A DNA stretch of 64,000 nt, taken from assembly GCF_000974805.1 (NCBI RefSeq), contig NZ_BBQZ01000001.1:1-64000 (forward strand), in the 5' to 3' direction. This document shows positions 42,365 through 50,886 of the stretch, one piece after another. A program made the translations under genes and the position numbers. Below the pieces are notes generated by a model. The model was not told the origin of the DNA, made no database searches, and was given only the letters and a program-made list of their open reading frames with translations. Numbering within the stretch: the stretch's first letter is position 1; every line of letters begins with the position of its first letter. The DNA comes from Demequina salsinemoris (GTDB lineage Bacteria; Actinomycetota; Actinomycetes; Actinomycetales; Demequinaceae).

Positions 42365-43140
42365 CGGTCGCCACGCCCTGGGAGGCGTACCTCGGAACGC
42401 TGCCGTCCATCGGCCTCGAGGAGATCGAGGATCGCGCCGCGATGCTCACCCGCGTGGACCGCAAGTACGTGGTCGAGCCGGGGCACTGGGCCGAGGTCGT
42501 CGCCTCCCTCGACGTCCCGGTCGAGGTCCTCGAGATCGACGGGCTGCGCGAGTTCCGCTACGAGTCCGTCTACTTCGACACGGACGACCTGCAGATGTAC
42601 CGCGACGCCGCTCGCCGACGCCCGCGCCGCACCAAGGTCCGCACCCGCCGCTACGTCGACACCGGCACCGCCGCGATCGAGGTCAAGGAGCGCAACGCCG
42701 CGGGAGCGACCGTGAAGTCGCGCCTGTTCCTCGACTCCCTGCCGGAGGCGGGGACGGGCCTGAGCGACGAGGCCGCGGACTTCGTCGGCGGCTTCCCCCG
42801 CCTTGCCGAGGTCGCATCGTCCCTGCGCCCCTCCCTCACCACCTCGTATCTCAGGACGACGCTCGTCACCCCGGACGGTCGCGTGACCGTGGACTCGGGT
42901 GTCGAGGCGCACGACGAGGCCGGCCGGTCGATGGCGTACGACCACCGGCTGATCGTCGAGACCAAGGTGTCGCACCACGCGGGTGCGGTGGACCGGGCGC
43001 TGTGGGCGCGCGGCATCCGCCCGACCCGCGTCAGCAAGTACTGCACGTCCATGGCCGCGCTGCGGCCCGATCTTCCCGCCAACCGCTGGGCTCGCACGCT
43101 GCGCCGTCACGTCGACGGCACGGCCGCGCTCGCCGGCTGA
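42361..43140 (+). CDS. VTC-domain protein (polyphosphate polymerase-like)
   Basis: 259 aa from a GTG. The tunnel-fold markers are present: LTRVDRKYVVE, FRYESVYFDTDDLQMY, RTKVRTRRYVD with AAIEVKER, LTTSYLRTTLV and LIVETKVS. Basic residues in these strands bind the polyphosphate chain and the Glu residues bind metal in characterised VTC domains. It probably makes polyphosphate from NTPs at the membrane with its DUF4956 partner. Confidence 0.87.
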   Translation: MTVATPWEAYLGTLPSIGLEEIEDRAAMLTRVDRKYVVEPGHWAEVVASLDVPVEVLEIDGLREFRYESVYFDTDDLQMYRDAARRRPRRTKVRTRRYVDTGTAAIEVKERNAAGATVKSRLFLDSLPEAGTGLSDEAADFVGGFPRLAEVASSLRPSLTTSYLRTTLVTPDGRVTVDSGVEAHDEAGRSMAYDHRLIVETKVSHHAGAVDRALWARGIRPTRVSKYCTSMAALRPDLPANRWARTLRRHVDGTAALAG

Positions 43141-43162
43141 CCACCCCGAAAGGCCCCACCTC

Positions 43163-45025
43163 ATGAAGCTCCCCCGCAAGCCCGCGATCGCCTTCGCGTC
43201 GTTCGCCGCTGCGAGCGCGCTGTTCCTCAGCGCCTGCTCCTCCGACGCGACCGACTCGGCCACGTCCTCGGACTCGTCGGACTCCTCGTCGGACACGTCG
43301 ACTGAGACGGTCTCCTCGGCGACCACCAACGGCGAGGCCACCTACGAGCAGCTCGACCTGCCCGAGGTCGACGTGAACCCCGACCTGAACAACGCGACCG
43401 AGATCACGCTCGCGGACGGCGCATCGTCCGCTGACGGCGACGGCGTCACGATCGACGGCGACACGGTCACGATCACCGAGGCGGGCACGTACGTGCTGTC
43501 GGGAGAGCTGTCCGAGGGGCAGATCGTCGTGAACGTCGCCGACGGCGACGTCACGCTCGTGCTGGACGATGCGACGGTCTCCAACGTCGACGCGCCCGCG
43601 ATCCAGGTGGACGACGCGGACAACGTCGTGATCTACACCGCGTCTGGGACCACCAACACGATCACCGACTCGGGCACCTACGACGACACGGACGACGAGA
43701 CCGGCAACGCCGCGATCTTCTCGACCGCCGACCTGTTCCTCGCCGGCGAGGGCACGCTTGTCGTCGACGGTGGCCGCAACGACGGCATCACGTCGAAGGA
43801 CTCGCTCGTCATCGTGTCGGGAACGTACGACGTGACCGCGGCGGATGACGGCATCCGCGGCAAGGACTCGCTCGTGGTCCTCGACGGCGACGTGACCGTC
43901 GACGCGACCGGCGACGCGCTGAAGTCCGACAATGAGGCCGACTCTGACGACCCCGACGCGTACGTGGGCGTCATCTGGATCGAGGACGGTACGTTCGACA
44001 TCACGTCGGGCGTGGACGGCCTGGACGCCGCGAACCAGATCACGATCAACGGCGGCAGCCTCGCGATCGACGCGGGCGACGACGGCATCACCTCGGGCGT
44101 CTACGTCCGGATCGGCGAGACCGAGATCGACATCACCAACTCGTATGAGGGCATCGAGGGCGCCATGATCTACCTCGACGCCGGCGACGTGACCGTCGTC
44201 TCCTCCGACGACGGACTCAACGGCACTGACGGCTCGGGATCGTCCAGCTCCGACATGGGCGGCGGCTCGCAGGGCGGCGGCGGTGGCATGGGCGGTGGCC
44301 CTGGCGAGCGCAGCTCCTCCGACACGTCGGGCTCGTCCGACTCGTCCACCTCCGACGCGACGACATACGACGACACGGCGACCGCCGCATCGTCCGACAC
44401 CACCGCGACGACCACGTCCGCTGCCTATGTGACGACGGACTCGACGGACTCGACCACGACGACGACGGCGGACGACTCCGTCGACTCCACCACGACCACG
44501 ACCGGCATGGGTGGCATGGACGAGGCCGAGGACGGCGTCGAGATCTACATCAGCGGCGGCACGTACGTGCTCGACGCCGGCGGCGACGGCCTCGACTCGA
44601 ATGGCAACGTCGTGATGACCGGCGGCACCCTGGTCGTGAACGGTCCTGAGGACAACGGCAACGGCGCGATCGACTACAACGGCACGTTCGAGATGGATGG
44701 CGGCACGCTTGTCGCCTCCGGCTCGTCCGGCATGGCGCAGTCGCCGAGCGAGGGCGACCAGGGCTACCTGTCGATCAGCTTCGGCTCGACCGTCCCCGTC
44801 GGCACGGTGCTGTCGGTCGTCGACTCGGACGGCACCCTGATCGCGTCGTTCACGACCACCAAGTCCTCCTCGTCGCTCGTGCTCTCCGCCGAGGGCATCG
44901 AGTCGGGCGAGACGTACACCGTGTACGCCGATGGCACCGTCACCGGCGGCGAGACCGTCGACGGACTCACCGTCGGCGGCACGCTGTCGGGCGGCGACGA
45001 GCTGGGCTCGCTCGACGCGTCCTGA
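43163..45025 (+). CDS. DUF4353 (carbohydrate-binding-domain) lipoprotein
   Basis: 620 aa. Signal peptide with lipobox LSACSS, so it is lipid-anchored outside the membrane. Repeated beta-helix-like units (TISVDGGRNDG-type strands, each ending in DDGI or DGLD, e.g. VTAADDGIRGKDSLVV) span residues 80-350 and 455-560. They are split by an Asp/Ser/Thr/Gly low-complexity stretch (about 355-450). DUF4353 proteins accompany CotH/VTC/DUF4956 genes; no CotH kinase is present here. A repeat-rich surface protein is likely. Confidence 0.82.
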   Translation: MKLPRKPAIAFASFAAASALFLSACSSDATDSATSSDSSDSSSDTSTETVSSATTNGEATYEQLDLPEVDVNPDLNNATEITLADGASSADGDGVTIDGDTVTITEAGTYVLSGELSEGQIVVNVADGDVTLVLDDATVSNVDAPAIQVDDADNVVIYTASGTTNTITDSGTYDDTDDETGNAAIFSTADLFLAGEGTLVVDGGRNDGITSKDSLVIVSGTYDVTAADDGIRGKDSLVVLDGDVTVDATGDALKSDNEADSDDPDAYVGVIWIEDGTFDITSGVDGLDAANQITINGGSLAIDAGDDGITSGVYVRIGETEIDITNSYEGIEGAMIYLDAGDVTVVSSDDGLNGTDGSGSSSSDMGGGSQGGGGGMGGGPGERSSSDTSGSSDSSTSDATTYDDTATAASSDTTATTTSAAYVTTDSTDSTTTTTADDSVDSTTTTTGMGGMDEAEDGVEIYISGGTYVLDAGGDGLDSNGNVVMTGGTLVVNGPEDNGNGAIDYNGTFEMDGGTLVASGSSGMAQSPSEGDQGYLSISFGSTVPVGTVLSVVDSDGTLIASFTTTKSSSSLVLSAEGIESGETYTVYADGTVTGGETVDGLTVGGTLSGGDELGSLDAS

Positions 45026-45034
45026 CGCGGATCG

Positions 45035-45078
45035 CGCGCGGCTGCCGGACCCGCCCCCACGGGCCCGGCAGCCGCGCG
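45035..45078 (+). terminator. Terminator hairpin of the DUF4956-VTC-DUF4353 operon
   Basis: CGCGCGGCTGCCGG (45035-45048) pairs with CCGGCAGCCGCGCG (45065-45078), with CCCG/CGGG extending the stem inside. It starts 9 bp after the stop. No T-run, as is common in this genome. Confidence 0.7.
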
Positions 45079-45091
45079 GCGCTCTCCCCGT

Positions 45092-45156
45092 GCGCCCTGG
45101 AGGGAGCTGAGTGCAGGAGGATCGTCAGATCCTGCCTCCAGCTCCCTCCAGGGCGC
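45092..45156. repeat. 65-nt near-perfect long inverted repeat
   Basis: GCGCCCTGGAGGGAGCTG (45092-45109) pairs perfectly with 45139-45156. The interior also pairs (GCAGG...GATC with GATCCTGC), leaving only small bulges and a GTCA loop. It lies 13 bp after another hairpin and is far longer than a terminator requires. Confidence 0.85.
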
Positions 45157-45225
45157 TTCGGCGTGACGCGCGTACGCTGAGGCCAGGCGCGCAGCGTGGC
45201 GCGCCGAGCGACGCGAGAGGTCCCC

Positions 45226-45684
45226 ATGGCCAAGGTCAGCACCTACCTGAACTTCGACGGCACCTGCGAGGAGGCGTTCGCCTTCTACAAGGAGGTCTTC
45301 GGCACCGAGTACTCCGCTCCGCTCGCGCGGAAGTCGTCGCTCCCGGCGGTCGAGGGGCAGCCGGGCGTCCCTCCCGAGGAGGCCGACGGCGTCCTCCATG
45401 TCGCGCTGCCGCTGCTCGGCGGACACGAGATCATGGGCACCGACATCTCGCCGAGCATGGGGCACGTGCTGAGCCTCGGCAATGCCGTGTCGATCAACCT
45501 CGAGTGCGATGAGCTCGATCAGCTCAACCATCTGTTCTTCGGACTGTCCGAGGGTGCGGCCGAGACGTTCGGACCCATGCCGATGCCCTGGGGACAGCAC
45601 TTCGCGACCGTGCAGGACCGCTTCGGCATCCGGTGGATGCTCGTCGCGCCCGTCGACCCGGCGCTGTCGGCTCCGTCCGCGTAG
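45226..45684 (+). CDS. VOC/PhnB-like glyoxalase-superfamily protein
   Basis: 152 aa. NFDGTCEEAFAFYKEVFGTE opens a PhnB-like (3-demethylubiquinone-9 methyltransferase-like) VOC domain; it ends with MPWGQHFATVQDRFGIRWML. The usual metal ligands are only partly recognisable. GAGAGG precedes the ATG. Substrate unknown. Confidence 0.8.
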   Translation: MAKVSTYLNFDGTCEEAFAFYKEVFGTEYSAPLARKSSLPAVEGQPGVPPEEADGVLHVALPLLGGHEIMGTDISPSMGHVLSLGNAVSINLECDELDQLNHLFFGLSEGAAETFGPMPMPWGQHFATVQDRFGIRWMLVAPVDPALSAPSA

Positions 45685-45708
45685 CGTGAGGGAAGGAAGG
45701 GAGTCCCC

Positions 45709-46290
45709 ATGGCCACCGTCGTCCTGATCCACTCCGCCCTCGGACTCACGCCGACCGTCCTGAGGTGGGCCGACGACCTCCGCGCCGAAGGGCACGACGT
45801 CATCGTCCCCGACCTCTATGGCGGCGACACCTACGAGGACCTCGACGCGGGCGTGGAGCGCGCGGACGCCGTGCCGCTCAGCGAGCACGTCGATGCGGTG
45901 CGCGACGCGATCGTCGATCACGGCGGGCTCGGACAGAACCCCGTGTACGCGGGCTTCTCCCTGGGAGCCGCGGTCGCCGAGGTGCTCGCGCTGACCGATC
46001 CCGATGCGCGCGGCATGATCCTCATGCACGGCGCGATGTCGCCGCAGTGGATCGACGCCGCGGAGTGGGGGGAGCACCTCACGGGCCAGGTCCACTACGC
46101 GGTGGAGGACTCCTGGTGCGAGGCTGAGGAGATCCAGGCGCTCGTCCGGTTCGCCCCGGAGCGAGCGCTCGAGGAGTTCAAGTACGACGGCTCGACGCAC
46201 CTGTTCGCCTTCGCGGGGCTGCCGGTCTACGACCAGTACCAGGGCGCCCTCATGCACGATCGGGTGATCGCGTTCCTCGCCGAGCTCTGA
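45709..46290 (+). CDS. Dienelactone hydrolase-family alpha/beta hydrolase, copy 1
   Basis: 193 aa. The nucleophile elbow is GFSLGA (Ser, where classical dienelactone hydrolase has Cys). IHSALGLTPTVLRWADDLRA opens the fold, the acid is probably in the PDLYGG to DSW region, and the catalytic His is in YDGSTHLFAF. GGAAGGGAG precedes the ATG. A clear paralogue lies at 48728-49303, sharing HSALGLTP and YAGFSLGAA. Confidence 0.83.
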   Translation: MATVVLIHSALGLTPTVLRWADDLRAEGHDVIVPDLYGGDTYEDLDAGVERADAVPLSEHVDAVRDAIVDHGGLGQNPVYAGFSLGAAVAEVLALTDPDARGMILMHGAMSPQWIDAAEWGEHLTGQVHYAVEDSWCEAEEIQALVRFAPERALEEFKYDGSTHLFAFAGLPVYDQYQGALMHDRVIAFLAEL

Positions 46291-46292
46291 GC

Positions 46293-47111
46293 TCAGGACT
46301 GGATGACCCCTGCGAGGGCCAGCGGGAACACGATCAGCAGGAACACCCCGTCGATGCCGTGGAACAGCGCTCCCACCCAGTACGAGCGATAGCGCTTGGT
46401 GAGGTAGGCGTAGATCCAGTCCGTGAACATCATCCCTGGCACCTCCCAGATCAGGTGCACGTGGTACCAGGAGAACAGGATGCCGTTCGCGATGACGTCC
46501 CAGCGGCCGAACGCACCGCGCATCTTGGGCAGCAGGATGCCGCGGAAGATCAGCTCCTCGCCGATCAGGTAGTTGCACACGATCAGCACCAGGACGACGC
46601 CCATGATCCACCACTGCCCGACGAGCTCGGGAGTGGCGAGGTTCTCGATCAGTGCGTAGTCCGGCGGCGCGAGCGCGGGGAACGAGTGGACGAGCGCGTC
46701 GTTCAGCGGGTCGACGAGTCCGAGCGCGGCGATCCCTGCCCAGACCACGGCGGCTCCGACCGCCCACCACAGGAGGTGCCAGCTCGCGCGCCCCGTGCGG
46801 GGGCTGCGCGGCTTGTCGAGCCACAGGCGGCGCTTGAGGTTCTCCCAGGTGAAGGGGCGCACCTCGCGCCTCAGGATCAGGAGGGCGAGCACGGCCTGCC
46901 ACACGAGCCCGACGGTCGCGAGCAGGAGCCAGCCGAGAGCGGGCACCTCCATGCGCGGTGCGATGAAGGTGGGCATCACCCACCACAGCCCGAGCCCCAT
47001 CGGCAGCGCGGTCGCTGCCCAGATCGCGAGGATCCTCCACACGGGGTACTGCTCGTCGTCTGGCAGGTCTCGGGAGTCGACGCTCCTGGTCTGCATGGTC
47101 GTTGCGGTCAT
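46293..47111 (-). CDS. CPBP-family intramembrane metalloprotease-like protein
   Basis: 272 aa with eight membrane segments. The CPBP/Abi motifs are in order: IGEELIFRGILLPKM (EExxxR), FSWYHVHLIWE (FxxxH) and ALFHGIDGVFL. The family cleaves CAAX-type or other membrane substrates; some members give bacteriocin self-immunity. GAGGGGGAG precedes the ATG. Stop codons of this and the convergent hydrolase are 2 bp apart. Confidence 0.85.
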   Translation of the reverse strand: MTATTMQTRSVDSRDLPDDEQYPVWRILAIWAATALPMGLGLWWVMPTFIAPRMEVPALGWLLLATVGLVWQAVLALLILRREVRPFTWENLKRRLWLDKPRSPRTGRASWHLLWWAVGAAVVWAGIAALGLVDPLNDALVHSFPALAPPDYALIENLATPELVGQWWIMGVVLVLIVCNYLIGEELIFRGILLPKMRGAFGRWDVIANGILFSWYHVHLIWEVPGMMFTDWIYAYLTKRYRSYWVGALFHGIDGVFLLIVFPLALAGVIQS

Positions 47112-47263
47112 GGCTCCCCCTCGGGTCGTCGCCGGCCCCCTGCCGACGGTGCGGGCGCCGGTCGGCGTCCACCAGGAAGGTAGGTCGGGGCCGGGGCGCG
47201 GCACATCGCCCGGGGGCGGGTTCGTGCCTGCTCCTGAGAGGGTTCCTGGGTGGGGGAGGTCCC

Positions 47264-48541
47264 CTAGAGCCGTGCGACCGAGTCGATGTCCTCCTCGAAC
47301 TCCGCGACCACCTCGGGGGCGACGGTCGCGCGCGTGGCGCCGATCGCCTCGAGGTAGTCGGCCGTCGTCGGCCCGCCCTCGCCGGCCACCGCATCGTCCA
47401 CGGCCTTCTCGAGCGCCGACTGCGACGCGCGCCGCGCGGCGAACTCGATGTCGGCGGGCGTGAAGCCGTCGGAGGCCGCGACGAGCGCGGCCAGGTCCAC
47501 CTCGCCCGCGGCGGGCGGGATGAAGCGCTCCCAGATCGCGGTGCGCGCCTCCGCGTCGGGCAGGCCGATCGGGATGACGTAGTCGAAGCGCCCGTGCCGC
47601 AGGAAGGCCGAGTCGAGCGAGCGGATGAAGTTCGTCGCGCACACCAGCAGGCGATCGGGGCGCTCGCGGAAGGCCGGGATGATCTTGAGCAGCTCGTTCG
47701 TGACGCCCTGCAGGGGCGACGGCGGGTCTCCTCGGCGGTGCGAGGCGATCTCCTCGACCTCGTCGATGAGGACGACGGCGTGCTCGAGCTCGTCGATCTG
47801 CGTGAACGTCTCGCGCAGCGCGCCGGCGAGCCCCTTCGGGTCGGCGGCGAGGCGTGACGGGAAGACCTCGACGAACGACCACTCAAGCCGCGACGCGACC
47901 GCCTTCGCGAACGTCGTCTTGCCCGTGCCGGGAGGTCCGAACAGGACGACGGCGCGCGGAGGCGCGACGCCGAAGCGATCGGCGAGCTCCGGCTGGGCGA
48001 GCGGCAGCACGAGGCGCTTCTCGAGCAGCTCCTTCTCGTGCCGCATGCCGCCGACCGCGTCCCACAGGCCGCGCGGCAGCACGCGACCGCCCAGCTCGGC
48101 GAGCGGCCCGCGTTCCTCGCGCTGGACCGGAAGGCGGCGCTCGAGGTAGCGCACCGCCTTCTTCTCGGTGAAGCCCGCGTCGCGGTAGGCGTCGAGGTAG
48201 TCCTGCTCTGCGGGGACCAGGGCGGACACGGTGGTGACGCCGTCCTCCGCGACGCGGGACTCGAGCGCGCCGAGCAGCGCGGCGCCGATCCCCCGCCCGT
48301 GCCACGCCTCGTCGACCGAGTGGAAGACGACCCAGGCCTGGTTGTGCGCGCGCCTGCCGACCGCGGCGCCCACGATCTCGTCGCCGACGACGGCGACCAC
48401 CGCATCGTCCTGCTGGGACGAGTGGAGGACCTCCGCGAGGGCGTAGACGGGCTCGACGCCCGCGGCGCGCGACGCCTCCCAGAGGCGCACGACCTCCTCG
48501 AGGTCCTCGGAATGGGCGTCGCGGATCCGCCACGCGGTCAT
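47264..48541 (-). CDS. GNAT acetyltransferase - AAA+ ATPase fusion
   Basis: 425 aa. Residues 1-145 form a GNAT domain with the acetyl-CoA loop DEAWHGRGIGAALLG. Residues 165-420 form a Cdc48/FtsH-like AAA+ ATPase with Walker A FGPPGTGKTTFAKAVA, Walker B AVVLIDEVEEI, second region of homology TNFIRSLDSAFLRHGRFDYV and C-terminal helical lid. No peptidase domain follows. The combination in one chain is unusual; a substrate remodeller coupled to acetylation is one possibility. Confidence 0.85.
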   Translation of the reverse strand: MTAWRIRDAHSEDLEEVVRLWEASRAAGVEPVYALAEVLHSSQQDDAVVAVVGDEIVGAAVGRRAHNQAWVVFHSVDEAWHGRGIGAALLGALESRVAEDGVTTVSALVPAEQDYLDAYRDAGFTEKKAVRYLERRLPVQREERGPLAELGGRVLPRGLWDAVGGMRHEKELLEKRLVLPLAQPELADRFGVAPPRAVVLFGPPGTGKTTFAKAVASRLEWSFVEVFPSRLAADPKGLAGALRETFTQIDELEHAVVLIDEVEEIASHRRGDPPSPLQGVTNELLKIIPAFRERPDRLLVCATNFIRSLDSAFLRHGRFDYVIPIGLPDAEARTAIWERFIPPAAGEVDLAALVAASDGFTPADIEFAARRASQSALEKAVDDAVAGEGGPTTADYLEAIGATRATVAPEVVAEFEEDIDSVARL

Positions 48542-48727
48542 GTCAGCCTCCTTCGCACGTCGGTGTGCTCTCGGGTGATGCAGCCCCGCCCGGGTATACC
48601 CCGGTGGGTATCGAGGGTAGCGGCGGTCCGGCCCCTTCGCCAGGGCTGCGACCCCATCCGCGATTCTTCTCCTGCACGCACGGAGCCGCATCACGTAGCG
48701 TGAGGCGAGCCGACAGGGGAGGTGGGC

Positions 48728-49303
48728 ATGGTCCAGATCGTGCTGGTGCACTCGGCGCTCGGACTCACGCCGCACGTGAGGCAGTGGGCGGAGATCCTCG
48801 AGCAGGACGGTCACGACGTCCTCGCGCCCGACATGTTCGACGGGCGCACGTTCGACGACGTCGAGACGGCGGTGGCCCACGTCGACTCCAGGGGACCGGA
48901 TCACTGGATCCCGCTGGCACGCGCGAGGGTGGCGGCTCTGGGCGGGCCCCGCGTGTACGCGGGCTTCTCGCTCGGCGCGGCGCTGGCGACGGCGCTCGCG
49001 CTGACCGACCCCGAGGCTGTCGGGCTGGTAGCGATGCACGATGCGGTGGCGCCGTCACGCTTCGGCATCGAGGAGTGGCCCGACGGGCTTCGCGCGCAGC
49101 TGCACCACTCCGAGGGCGACCCGTGGGTCGATCCCGACGAGCGCGAGGCCTTCCTCGCGCTCGCGGTCTCGGCGTGCGAGGAGTTCGTCTACCCGGGGGA
49201 TGCGCACCTGTTCGGATTCGAGGGCTGGCACGAGTACGACGACGTCGCCTCGCACGACATGTACGAGCGGGTGACCGACTTCCTCGCCGAGCTGGACGGC
49301 TGA
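48728..49303 (+). CDS. Dienelactone hydrolase-family alpha/beta hydrolase, copy 2
   Basis: 191 aa. LVHSALGLTPHVRQWAEIL, nucleophile elbow YAGFSLGAALATALALTDPE, acid probably in GDPWVDPDE, and His in YPGDAHLFGFEGW. It parallels copy 1 at 45709 throughout, so the two arose by duplication. GGGGAGG precedes the ATG; a GTG six bases upstream is a less likely start. Confidence 0.83.
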   Translation: MVQIVLVHSALGLTPHVRQWAEILEQDGHDVLAPDMFDGRTFDDVETAVAHVDSRGPDHWIPLARARVAALGGPRVYAGFSLGAALATALALTDPEAVGLVAMHDAVAPSRFGIEEWPDGLRAQLHHSEGDPWVDPDEREAFLALAVSACEEFVYPGDAHLFGFEGWHEYDDVASHDMYERVTDFLAELDG

Positions 49304-49331
49304 GCGCGCGGCGGCTGAGCGCGCGGCGCGG

Positions 49332-50276
49332 TCAGCTCGTGGCGGTCGCCGGCTCCGCGCGCGTCCCCCGTACGGTCGCCTCGAGCGCCTCGTCCAGCGG
49401 CGTCGCACCCCAGCCGAACCTGGCCTCGAACTCCGAGGAGTCGATGAGGAACGGCTCGTCGAACTCGTAGAGCATCTCGATGCTCTCGCGCACGCGCGGG
49501 GAGAACGCGCCGACCATGCGCATCGGCAGGCCTCGCAGCGCCGCGACCTTGCGCTTCCCGGTCTGGCCCGCGAGGCTCCAGATCCGTTCGCACAGCTCGC
49601 CCTGGGTGATCGGAGCGAGCGCGGGGAGGACCCATGCCCGGCCCCACGCATCGTCCGAGCCGCCGATCTCGGCCATTGCGCGCGCCACGTCGGGCACGTA
49701 GGCGAAGGCGTGCGGCTGGTCCAGCCTGCCGAACACCGCCATGCGCTTGCCCTCGAGCGCGGGGCCCGTGAGCAGCTCCCGCGTGAGCGCGTAGTCGGCG
49801 CCCAGATAGTTCGACGGCCGGGTGAGCGCCACCCGGAGCTCGCCCGAGCGGTGGGCGGCGAGCGCCTCAGCCGCCAGCTCCTTGCGAAGCCGACCCTTGC
49901 GGGTGGTCGGCGCCTGCGGCGAGGCGTCGGAGATCGGGCCCGCGGGCTGCCCGTATCCGTAGAGGTTGTCCCCGAGCACTACGCGCGTGCCCGTGCGCGT
50001 CGCCACCTCGAGCACCGTCTCCTGCAAGGAGGGGAACTCCTGCAGCCAGCGGTGATACGGCGGTTGGGTGAGCTGGTAGACCACCTCGGCCTCGACCAGG
50101 ACCGACTCGAGGAACTGCGGATCCATGACGTCCCCGGCGCGCAGGTCGGCCCCCGCGGGCAGGCCCGAGCGCGAGCCCGACCTGTTCACGCAGACGACGC
50201 GATGGCCCCGGGACACGAGCTCACGGGCCAGCGGCGCGCCGACAGATCCTGTTCCCAGCACGACGTGTGTGGACAT
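49332..50276 (-). CDS. NAD-dependent epimerase/dehydratase-like protein
   Basis: 314 aa. HVVLGTGSVGAPLARELVSR is the nucleotide-binding motif. VVLGDNLYGYGQPAGPISDA, then RKELAAEAL in the Tyr/Lys region and RPSNYLGADY support an atypical extended SDR. The start has GGGGGG upstream. It faces the cupin gene divergently. Substrate unknown. Confidence 0.8.
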   Translation of the reverse strand: MSTHVVLGTGSVGAPLARELVSRGHRVVCVNRSGSRSGLPAGADLRAGDVMDPQFLESVLVEAEVVYQLTQPPYHRWLQEFPSLQETVLEVATRTGTRVVLGDNLYGYGQPAGPISDASPQAPTTRKGRLRKELAAEALAAHRSGELRVALTRPSNYLGADYALTRELLTGPALEGKRMAVFGRLDQPHAFAYVPDVARAMAEIGGSDDAWGRAWVLPALAPITQGELCERIWSLAGQTGKRKVAALRGLPMRMVGAFSPRVRESIEMLYEFDEPFLIDSSEFEARFGWGATPLDEALEATVRGTRAEPATATS

Positions 50277-50447
50277 GGTCCCCCCTTGACGGGCGGGCGC
50301 CCGGCCGGGCCCCGGGATCGCTCGCCCCAGCCCACGGTCCCTGCCATCGGCGCCCACGTCAAACGGAGGAGCGGCGACGCCTCCGCGAGACGCACGCGCT
50401 CGGCCGCGCCTCGTCGGCGCCCGCCATGCGGGTGCCACACTGTCCGC

Positions 50448-50876
50448 ATGGGCGATTACCAGGTGATGGACATGGGTGGACTCGACGAGTGGCGCGGGTA
50501 CCACGGGGGATTCCAGTCGCACACGTTGCGCGACGGGCGACGTGTCGTGGACCACGAGCTCACGATGCAGTACATCGGCATGACCGCCAATGCGTTCGTC
50601 CCCGGTGAGGAGGCCGGCTACTGGCATACGCACGCCGAGATCGAGGAGCTCTACGTCTTCCTCGCCGGCCGCGGCCAGATGGCCCTGGACGACGAGATCG
50701 TCGACGTCGGTCCAGGCTCGGTCGTCCGGGTGGGGCAGGGCGTGTGGCGCACGTGGCGATGCGTGCCCGACAGTGCCGAGCCGATGCGCTGGCTGTGCAT
50801 CCGTGCGGGAGGCTCGGAGCTTCCCCACCTCCCGGACGATGCGACGCGGGACGAGTCCCGCCCATCGCCCTGGTAA
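50448..50876 (+). CDS. Cupin-domain protein
   Basis: 142 aa, a single cupin. YWHTHAEIEELYVFLAGRGQM contains the HxH...E metal motif; GSVVRVGQGVWRTWRC replaces the second His with Trp and Arg, so metal binding may be altered. The ATG lacks a ribosome site; ACTGTCCGC before it matches the GNAT gene at 36292, suggesting a leaderless promoter type. Confidence 0.78.
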   Translation: MGDYQVMDMGGLDEWRGYHGGFQSHTLRDGRRVVDHELTMQYIGMTANAFVPGEEAGYWHTHAEIEELYVFLAGRGQMALDDEIVDVGPGSVVRVGQGVWRTWRCVPDSAEPMRWLCIRAGGSELPHLPDDATRDESRPSPW

Positions 50877-50886
50877 CGGGGCTCGG

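Noticed and set aside
44764-48405. A 1213-codon minus-strand reading frame running across five genes
   Set aside because: It overlaps several well-supported genes and has Arg/Ser/Ala-rich shadow composition.
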